DNA of 5,653 nt from Promethearchaeota archaeon (GTDB taxonomy: Archaea; Asgardarchaeota; Lokiarchaeia; Sigyniarchaeales; Promethearchaeaceae). The notes under the pieces were generated by a model. The model was not told where the DNA came from, made no database searches, and was given only the letters and a program-made list of their open reading frames with translations. Position numbers and translations under genes: made by a program. Positions 1-4,467 of this stretch are shown here, in pieces (positions within the stretch are counted from its first letter, which is position 1; each line of letters begins with the position of its first letter). Where the stretch lies: contig WJKO01000071.1 in NCBI GenBank assembly GCA_014729055.1, positions 1 through 5,653 of the forward strand. Reading direction: 5' to 3'.

Positions 1-31
1 GTATTTAGAATTATAAGATAAAAAATTAAAA

Positions 32-57
32 CGAAAGAGATATTCTTATATTATATA
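32..57 (+). promoter_or_regulatory. Candidate archaeal BRE/TATA promoter of psmA
   Basis: A purine-rich stretch (CGAAAGAGA, 32-40) is followed by an AT-only TATA-like run centred near 50. Transcription would start about 25 nt downstream, leaving a leader of roughly 25-30 nt before the psmA start at 104. The whole 1-100 region is AT-rich, so TATA-like words are expected by chance and the exact box is uncertain. No gene is visible in 1-103. Confidence 0.3.
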
Positions 58-103
58 CTACTAAATAATTTTAATTTCTAATAAAAAAGCACAGGGAAAA
101 TCT

Positions 104-826
104 ATGCTAAATAAAAGCGGAATGGGTGGCTATGATCGCTCCTTGACGATGTTCTCCCCCGAGGGGAGACTATTCCAAGTGGAGTATGCATTAGAGTCGG
201 TAAAAAAAGGAACACTCGCTATCGGAATCAAAGGCAGTTCGGGAGCAATTCTTGCTATACATAAAAAACTGAGTTCGAAATTGATGGATCCTGAAAGTAT
301 ACACAAGATCTATCAAGTTGATGAGCATATTGGGTGCGCGATTAGCGGTTTGCATGCAGATTCACGGATTTTAGTGGATTATGCGCGAGTGCAATGTCAG
401 GTAAACAAACTTACCTATAATGAAAATGTCCGATTGAGAACCCTTGTTCGCAAGCTGGCTGATATTATACAACAATATACTCAATACGGAGGAGTTCGAC
501 CATTTGGTTCGGCACTGATGTTTATCGCAGTAGATGCTGATGGCCCGCAGTTGATGACTACATCTCCAACTGGACGATATTGGAATTGGAAAGCTCATGC
601 AATTGGGATCAATGAAAACCAAGCTAAGACTATTTTGAAGGAAAATTATGATAAAGATGCATCATTAGACGATATGAAGAAGCTTGCACTAAAAGTTCTT
701 AAGAAAACCAGTGAAGATGAATTGGATCCCGAACTATTACAAATTGCATATGTAGATGCTAAAGATAAACAATTTATAATTGAAAAAATGGAAGACACAA
801 AAGCTCTCTATGAGAGCTTGGAATAA
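104..826 (+). CDS. psmA: 20S proteasome alpha subunit
   Basis: This is the non-catalytic alpha subunit that forms the outer heptameric rings and gated entry pore of the cytoplasmic 20S proteasome. The N-terminus carries the alpha-type signature around YDRSLTMFSPEGRLFQVEYA (residues 10-29), which helps form the gate and assemble the ring. The conserved S-x-K-L (Lys59) matches the lysine that anchors HbYX tails of regulatory ATPases in characterised archaeal alpha subunits. The segment SGLHADSR (81-88) and the block GGVRPFGSAL (129-138) are typical of the family. The length of 240 aa is normal and no propeptide or catalytic Thr1 is expected. The start at 104 has AGGGA 6 nt upstream; Met7 is an alternative. 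The beta subunit is not in the window. The gene converges on the TPR gene, with only 33 nt between stops. The family call is close to certain. Confidence 0.97.
   Translation: MLNKSGMGGYDRSLTMFSPEGRLFQVEYALESVKKGTLAIGIKGSSGAILAIHKKLSSKLMDPESIHKIYQVDEHIGCAISGLHADSRILVDYARVQCQVNKLTYNENVRLRTLVRKLADIIQQYTQYGGVRPFGSALMFIAVDADGPQLMTTSPTGRYWNWKAHAIGINENQAKTILKENYDKDASLDDMKKLALKVLKKTSEDELDPELLQIAYVDAKDKQFIIEKMEDTKALYESLE
801..819 (+). repeat. Perfect 8-bp hairpin at the 3' end of psmA
   Basis: AAGCTCTC (801-808) and GAGAGCTT (812-819) are exact inverted copies separated by TAT. The structure lies inside the last coding residues (KALYESL), just before the stop. It is not followed by a T-run on the + strand, so it is not a classical terminator. 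It could protect the mRNA 3' end, or it may be chance. Confidence 0.35.
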
Positions 827-831
827 AAAAA
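825..831 (-). terminator. T-run terminator candidate for the minus-strand TPR gene
   Basis: Seven A residues on the + strand give T7 on the minus strand, 29-35 nt past the stop of the TPR gene. Archaeal RNA polymerase commonly terminates at U-runs without a stable hairpin. The run overlaps the psmA stop codon, consistent with tightly packed convergent genes. Confidence 0.35.
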
Positions 832-849
832 GATTGAGTTCTATGCTCT

Positions 850-869
850 AAATTTTATTTTATTTATTT
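850..869 (+). terminator. T-rich terminator candidate for psmA
   Basis: Starting about 25 nt after the psmA stop, the + strand reads as T-runs broken by single A residues (TTTTATTTTATTTATTT). This is the usual look of an archaeal termination tract. It overlaps the last codons of the convergent TPR gene, so the two transcripts probably overlap by a few bases. Confidence 0.4.
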
Positions 870-1990
870 ACTAAGAATATTGCTTTATATTTTTCCAATC
901 TGCTTAAGTTAAATTCTGAAAGTAAATCATTTAGTTCTTCCAGCGTATATGTTTCAGTTTTTACACAGAGATCATAATATGGCAATTTTCTAATTAGTTC
1001 TGCGGTTTCCTCCGGTACTTCCTCTAATATATAGTGTTGTATTTGTTCTTCAGGTGTTGGATTCTTTATATGCCAATATTTCTGAAAATATGCTCGCATA
1101 AATCCTTCATACGTTAATCTCTTTAAATCATCCCGAGTATAGAATCCTTGCTGGATCATTCCTCTAATCATCTCTATTCCTGTGTTAAGATGATCTATTG
1201 ATTCCAAGGCATATTCTTTTGACTTCTCTTCTTCACCGAGTTCTTTATACGAGAACATTAGAATCATTCTATACTCCGAAATAATATGTATCAATTTTGT
1301 TTTTGCATAAATAGCAGTATATTTTATCTCTGGTGTATCGACAATCATTTTAGCAAGATTATTCAGCGCACTTGAGAAGAATTCATATAATTTTTTATAT
1401 ATTGGTATTGCCTCTTCATATTTTTCTTCTTTGACTAATTTAATACCTTTATATTCTTCGGCCTGAAAGTCAACACTTTCTTTATTTAGCCGTAAGGCTG
1501 CTTGGACGATGATCCTCTCTCCTTTTTCATAATTTGATTTTAGATGTTCATAACATTCAGCAGCTCTTAATAGAAACATTGAGCTAGCGGTTCGATATTC
1601 ATCAGGCTCAGCTTTTAAATATAATTCGGCCGTTTGCTCGTAATATTCTGCAGCAGAAGCATAATCTCCTATTTTGAATGATAAGTTTCCCATTACCATC
1701 ATAATTTTCGCCTCTTCCTCTGGTAAATCGTAGCTTTGCAACCTAAGTCTTATCTTTCTCAAGTATTCCATCGTTTCGTAAATTGAAGTCTCTCGTTCCA
1801 GCAACGTAGAAATTCTTATAAAGATGTCTGGTATCAACATATACTTTCCCAACTCAAAGTAAATATTTGCAGCTTTTTGATATGCTTTGAGTCCTGCAAT
1901 TACTTTGTTGTCTCTGATGAAATTCTCCGCTTGATTAGTAAATTGTTCAGCTTTTCGTTTTTTCTCATTTATTTCATTAATATCTTCCAT
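860..1990 (-). CDS. TPR / alpha-SNAP-like helical repeat protein
   Basis: This predicted soluble 376-residue protein is built almost entirely of antiparallel amphipathic helices. TPR-like units are clear at about residues 31-50 (GLKAYQKAANIYFELGKY), 94-127 (GNLSFKIGDYASAAEYYEQT), 138-166 (FLLRAAECYEHLKSNYEKGE) and 189-205 (EKYEEAIPIYKKLYEFF). Another helical pair lies near 225-270. The spacing and the repeated GDYxxAAEYYE pattern recall the superhelix of alpha-SNAP and similar scaffolds that grip other proteins. The C-terminal 60 residues are helical but not recognised. No signal peptide, membrane segment or catalytic motif is seen. AGGA lies 9 nt before the start. It sits 66 nt downstream of the VWA zinc-finger gene on the same strand, so co-transcription is plausible. 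The fold class is fairly sure. A true SNAP role is not shown, and no SNARE or NSF-like partner is in the window; another TPR-type scaffold is equally possible. Confidence 0.75.
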   Translation of the reverse strand: MEDINEINEKKRKAEQFTNQAENFIRDNKVIAGLKAYQKAANIYFELGKYMLIPDIFIRISTLLERETSIYETMEYLRKIRLRLQSYDLPEEEAKIMMVMGNLSFKIGDYASAAEYYEQTAELYLKAEPDEYRTASSMFLLRAAECYEHLKSNYEKGERIIVQAALRLNKESVDFQAEEYKGIKLVKEEKYEEAIPIYKKLYEFFSSALNNLAKMIVDTPEIKYTAIYAKTKLIHIISEYRMILMFSYKELGEEEKSKEYALESIDHLNTGIEMIRGMIQQGFYTRDDLKRLTYEGFMRAYFQKYWHIKNPTPEEQIQHYILEEVPEETAELIRKLPYYDLCVKTETYTLEELNDLLSEFNLSRLEKYKAIFLVNK

Positions 1991-2056
1991 AATTATGCAT
2001 CCTACTTGTCTTTAATCTTTCAACTCAATTGAAATTCTCTTATTCAATTTTTTTAA

Positions 2057-3250
2057 TTAAAAGGATCTTACTATCTTTTTGCCACAAATTTTACAAGGTT
2101 TGTTTTCTACTTCGCCAATACAATCTAAATGATATATTGCATTACATTTTGGATTACCACATTTTATAACTTCTTCATTTTCATCAAAAATCGTATTACA
2201 TACTGGACAAGCACTGTAAATGGCGGCATCCCCTAAATTCTTAGCAATATATTTTTTAGCATAATATTGATCTGAACCCCCATATGATCTCTTGCTTTTC
2301 CTTTCTCTGTCTAGATCTTTCTTGATTCTTGCTGCTTGTTGCACTTCAGATGGAATTTTCACTAAATAAAAACAATGCGGGCATCTTGTTACTGTTCCTC
2401 CGCTATCTTCATTATTTTGAGCCCATTGAGACATACAGTGAATGTGAAATCCTTGACCACAATTTGGACAGTATCGTCCTGAAATATTAAAAGGTGCTTT
2501 AGTAATAGGATCTTGTTCCTGAAAACAAATTCCACATTTCTTAAAGGACGCCGTCCCTCTGATTCTGGCTACTATATCTGATGCATCTTTCTTTAATTCT
2601 GCTATTGTTTTTAAAGGAACGGCAATTTTTTCGAGAATTTTCGTAAAACTTTTTGATTTTTGATATTTTTTGCCCTTGTTACTTTCAGCAATAGTTATTG
2701 CTGCTGATAAGACGTCATTAATGCTATTGCAGTAATAATAAGTGCCATTCGTCAGTTCTGAAATTCTTTTCAATATATTAAAATGTTCCATTTCTCCGAG
2801 TCGAATAGTATCGATTTTAATTTCAAGTCCCTTCGCTATCTCCGCCATTTTCGCTGGTTCGACTTTTGTGGGTGTAAAATTACCATCAGAAAACACGACT
2901 ATTTTTGGTACTTTAGCACCCGCTATCCTAATTGCTTCAATATGCATTTTAATCGCTATGCCGATACCATCTGAGATTTTACTTGGACCTCCTAGTAAGA
3001 CATTGTTATCAAAATGGTCATGCAACATGCTAGGGTCGGTATAATCAGAAAATCCAATATTCTTTTTTACGTCTTTTCCAACTGTTATTAATGCAAATCC
3101 CGTCTTTTGGTCCTCAGATCTTCTGGTTCGTATTAAATTTATTATTGCCTCTTTACATACTTCAAATCTATTAGGATCATAGTCATGTCTGAACATGGAA
3201 CGAGAACAATCTAATACGATGCATATATTTTCAACTTGCGTTTCGGGCAT
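2057..3250 (-). CDS. VWA domain protein with two C4HC3 RING/PHD-like zinc fingers
   Basis: The 397-residue protein has three parts. Residues 5-190 form a VWA domain with an intact metal-binding MIDAS: D14-x-S16-x-S18, Ser90/Ser93 in the GGPSKISDG loop, and D122 in VFSDG. Its pattern resembles the VWAs of Rpn10 and TFIIH p44/Ssl1. After a helical linker comes finger 1, with ligands C239, C242, C261, C264, H269, C272, C290 and C293. It has Ile at C-x-I-C and Trp276, the positions RING E3s use to contact E2. A basic charged linker (301-335) leads to finger 2, with ligands C348, C351, C364, C369, H374, C377, C386 and C389. Known family members with VWA plus zinc fingers act in protein degradation or DNA repair/transcription complexes. 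An E3-like role is inferred. AGGA sits 8 nt before the start. It probably heads an operon with the TPR gene. Domain calls are strong; the function is open. Confidence 0.87.
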   Translation of the reverse strand: MPETQVENICIVLDCSRSMFRHDYDPNRFEVCKEAIINLIRTRRSEDQKTGFALITVGKDVKKNIGFSDYTDPSMLHDHFDNNVLLGGPSKISDGIGIAIKMHIEAIRIAGAKVPKIVVFSDGNFTPTKVEPAKMAEIAKGLEIKIDTIRLGEMEHFNILKRISELTNGTYYYCNSINDVLSAAITIAESNKGKKYQKSKSFTKILEKIAVPLKTIAELKKDASDIVARIRGTASFKKCGICFQEQDPITKAPFNISGRYCPNCGQGFHIHCMSQWAQNNEDSGGTVTRCPHCFYLVKIPSEVQQAARIKKDLDRERKSKRSYGGSDQYYAKKYIAKNLGDAAIYSACPVCNTIFDENEEVIKCGNPKCNAIYHLDCIGEVENKPCKICGKKIVRSF

Positions 3251-3300
3251 ATTATCAATCCTTTTTTTGAAGTTCCTTCCATATACTTTTATCCTTATTT

Positions 3301-3323
3301 CAATATTGATAAATTTCTCTTTT
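3301..3323 (-). promoter_or_regulatory. Candidate BRE/TATA promoter of the VWA zinc-finger gene
   Basis: On the minus strand, purine-rich AAAAGAGAAA (3314-3323) precedes TTTATCAA (3306-3313). This would start transcription near 3280-3285 and leave a leader of about 30-35 nt with AGGA at 3259-3262. Other AT-rich boxes nearby (for example the GTATATGG-like word at about 3280) compete with it, so the position is tentative. Confidence 0.3.
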
Positions 3324-3377
3324 TTAAATTATTTACTAAAAATACTACGAAAATCCTAAAGTTAATTGAAAAAATCT

Positions 3378-3424
3378 TATCATTAGAAAATCCTATCGTT
3401 AGAAATTTTGTCGAAATTTTTTCG
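3378..3424. repeat. Cluster of short direct and inverted repeats
   Basis: TATCATTAGAAA (3378-3389) and TATCGTTAGAAA (3394-3405) match at 11 of 12 positions with a 16-bp period. GAAATTTT occurs at 3402-3409 and 3413-3420. TCGAAA (3411-3416) and TTTCGA (3419-3424) form an inverted pair with a 2-nt spacer. The cluster lies about 130-175 bp upstream of the VWA start, where a regulator could bind. In DNA this AT-rich some of it may be chance. Confidence 0.35.
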
Positions 3425-3484
3425 AGATTACAATTTTGTCAGAAATAACCGATATTACAATCCATAATTTTTACTTGAAATTAA

Positions 3485-3540
3485 ATGGTAAAAAATAAAA
3501 AGAGGAGTGTTAGTAGGTATGTTTTCCCTCCCAACTAACT
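3485..3540 (-). terminator. Hairpin plus T-run terminator of the RHH gene
   Basis: On the minus strand, about 30 nt past the RHH stop, the arms at 3531-3539 and 3509-3517 pair (6 bp, one mismatch, 2 bp). They are followed by CTCCTCTTTTTATTTTTT. The order of stem then long T-run is that of an intrinsic terminator. It would insulate the VWA/TPR block from the RHH transcript. Confidence 0.5.
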
Positions 3541-3568
3541 GAAGAACTATAGCATTATTACGAGATAT

Positions 3569-3856
3569 CTATTTTCGGATAATTTTATATGTTTTATATT
3601 CTCTAATGGTATCCATACCTACAGTCTTTTCTGTAGGCACTCTTACATATAAATCGTTTCCCTCACCATCTTCAGAAGGTATTTCTTCTTCCTTGAACTT
3701 TGGAAAACTTTTAGCAACTTCAAGCTCTTTGACGAGAAAGTCTCTAATTGCAACGCGAATGAGTTCACTGCGACTTGGATAAAGCCCTTGATCTCCAACG
3801 AGCAGTTCTATAGTCTTAATATAAGGTACTGGTAAATTGACTGTTATTATTTTCAT
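3569..3856 (-). CDS. Ribbon-helix-helix (CopG/NikR N-domain type) transcriptional regulator
   Basis: A small 95-residue DNA-binding protein. The first residues, MKIITVNLP, form the beta strand that pairs in the RHH dimer and enters the DNA major groove. Helix A covers about 10-22, and the turn GLYPSRSE leads into helix B (SRSELIRVAIRDFLVKEL), the classic signature. The remaining 45 residues are acidic then basic and not recognised; there is no His/Cys set typical of a NikR metal-binding domain. The frame stays open to an ATG at 3910, which would add 18 hydrophobic residues. I prefer 3856 because family members begin right at the strand and a TATA box sits about 28 nt upstream, implying a leaderless mRNA. 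Such proteins often repress their own gene; a 10-bp palindrome lies about 100 bp upstream. The target genes are unknown. Confidence 0.85.
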   Translation of the reverse strand: MKIITVNLPVPYIKTIELLVGDQGLYPSRSELIRVAIRDFLVKELEVAKSFPKFKEEEIPSEDGEGNDLYVRVPTEKTVGMDTIREYKTYKIIRK

Positions 3857-3879
3857 GATAACCACATTGATATGATAAA

Positions 3880-3896
3880 CAAATAAAAAGGTTTGT
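3880..3896 (-). promoter_or_regulatory. BRE/TATA promoter of the RHH gene
   Basis: On the minus strand, ACAAAC (3891-3896) is followed by CTTTTTATTTG (3880-3890), centred about 28 nt before the ATG at 3856. This spacing predicts a start of transcription at or next to the ATG. It supports the shorter start for the RHH protein. A second box (TTAAATAC, 4004-4011) could drive a longer transcript starting near the palindrome at 3955-3980. Confidence 0.45.
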
Positions 3897-3954
3897 AACG
3901 TTTTATTCATTGAACTGGAGTATTTCCTAATGAATATAACTTCCTCCCCACATA

Positions 3955-3980
3955 ATTCTGATATTCATTGATATCAGAAT
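3955..3980. repeat. Perfect 10-bp inverted repeat, operator candidate
   Basis: ATTCTGATAT (3955-3964) and ATATCAGAAT (3971-3980) are exact inverted copies with a 6-nt spacer. It lies upstream of the RHH gene, about 25-30 bp from the minus-strand TATA-like box at 4004-4011. A protein bound here would cover the start site of that longer transcript. RHH dimers often bind inverted repeats, so auto-regulation is a reasonable inference. An RNA hairpin in the leader is the alternative. Confidence 0.6.
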
Positions 3981-4030
3981 CTACTTTTTACTAGTCTAAT
4001 TTAGTATTTAAGATTTAGGGTTGTCAACTG

Positions 4031-4048
4031 AATGTAAAAATTTATATA
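4031..4048 (+). promoter_or_regulatory. Strong BRE/TATA-like element, copy 1
   Basis: AATGTAAAAATTTATATA reads as a purine-rich BRE followed by a near-ideal archaeal TATA (TTTATATA, 4041-4048). It matches copy 2, exactly 60 bp downstream, at 15 of 18 positions. A transcript would start near 4070, about 400 nt before the next start codon. Confidence 0.4.
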
Positions 4049-4090
4049 TAATACGATTGGATCTTTTAGAATTTGCACCCATTTATATTC

Positions 4091-4108
4091 AACGTAAAAA
4101 CTTATAAA
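4091..4108 (+). promoter_or_regulatory. BRE/TATA-like element, copy 2
   Basis: AACGTAAAAACTTATAAA has the same BRE-TATA layout as copy 1, 60 bp upstream. It predicts a transcript start near 4130. A third TATA-like run (TAGTATATATATA, 4143-4155) follows. These boxes lie too far from the 4468 gene for a short leader, so they may serve a non-coding RNA, a long leader, or have no use. Confidence 0.35.
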
Positions 4109-4194
4109 AAATAACCTTTTTAATTGGATAAAAACAAGTTTTAGTATATATATAAATTAGTCAAAAATTTCTTGATGAATCTTTAAGAATTACT

Positions 4195-4207
4195 TGAACA
4201 ATGTTCA
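4195..4207. repeat. 13-bp palindrome
   Basis: TGAACA and TGTTCA are exact inverted copies around a single central A. The size and symmetry suit a dimeric regulator site. It lies in the intergenic region about 260 bp before the 4468 gene. A 6-bp arm can arise by chance. Confidence 0.3.
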
Positions 4208-4315
4208 TCTCTTTAAATTATTTTTGTAAGATTATATTGATTTTTCAGAATTGTTTTTACTCTGATCAATATTATCACCTAAATATTGTAAATTAGATTA
4301 AAATAAGCTATTACC

Positions 4316-4357
4316 AAACAGAATTTTTAATGATCGAAATAACAAAGTATTCTGTTT
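4316..4357. repeat. 9-bp inverted repeat with 24-nt spacer
   Basis: AAACAGAAT (4316-4324) and ATTCTGTTT (4349-4357) are exact inverted copies. Their cores (CAGAAT/ATTCTG) are the same as in the 3955-3980 palindrome, and one more CAGAAT lies at 4246-4251. It sits 40-85 bp upstream of the likely TATA of the 4468 gene, a place where a repressor or activator could act. Confidence 0.4.
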
Positions 4358-4392
4358 TATGTTTCAAAACAATCATCGATTAATTAAACCTA

Positions 4393-4408
4393 AAAACAAA
4401 TTTAAATC
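4393..4408 (+). promoter_or_regulatory. Candidate BRE/TATA promoter of the 4468 gene
   Basis: AAAACAAA followed by TTTAAATC (4401-4408) predicts a start of transcription near 4430 and a leader of about 38 nt. No clear Shine-Dalgarno sequence precedes the ATG. This is the best-placed box for the gene, but the surrounding DNA is all AT-rich. Confidence 0.4.
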
Positions 4409-4467
4409 CAAGATTGCAAAGAAATATTAAAGAACTAATAATTATGAATTTTATCTAGTTGATAATC

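Larger units (their letters stand above)
3251..3568. other. Intergenic region upstream of the VWA gene
   Basis: This is 318 bases of AT-rich DNA between two minus-strand genes. It holds the 5' region and probable promoter of the VWA gene, a cluster of short repeats at 3378-3424, and a terminator-like hairpin for the RHH gene at its far end. Open frames here are short and have no protein-like composition, so no gene is called. Confidence 0.6.
3857..4467. other. Long AT-rich divergent intergenic region with multiple regulatory-looking elements
   Basis: About 610 bases separate the RHH gene from the divergent + strand gene. No convincing protein gene is seen; the best open frames are 31 codons (4201-4296) and 23 codons (4359-4430), with no ribosome binding site. 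It contains promoter-like boxes on both strands, inverted repeats at 3955-3980, 4195-4207 and 4316-4357, and a recurring CAGAAT/ATTCTG word. An unannotated small RNA or long leader is possible. Confidence 0.6.

Noticed and set aside
2742..3044. 100-codon + strand open frame with hydrophobic composition
   Set aside because: It lies antisense to the VWA domain, whose MIDAS motifs and codon pattern show the minus strand is the coding one.
4172..4265. C/D-box guide RNA: TGATGA near 4173 and CTGA near 4262
   Set aside because: The boxes are about 90 nt apart, longer than usual for archaeal C/D RNAs, and no convincing internal C'/D' boxes or terminal stem are seen.
4201..4296. 31-codon open frame beginning MFISLNYF
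   Set aside because: No ribosome binding site, and its composition (Phe, Tyr, Ile, Asn) is what AT-rich non-coding DNA gives.
4359..4430. 23-codon basic open frame (MFQNNHRLIKPK...)
   Set aside because: No ribosome binding site, and the Lys/Asn content follows from A-rich DNA; nothing marks it as a gene.
3251..4467. CRISPR array or transposon ends
   Set aside because: No regularly spaced repeats of 24-40 bp, no paired long inverted repeats with target duplications, and no transposase or Cas gene in the window.
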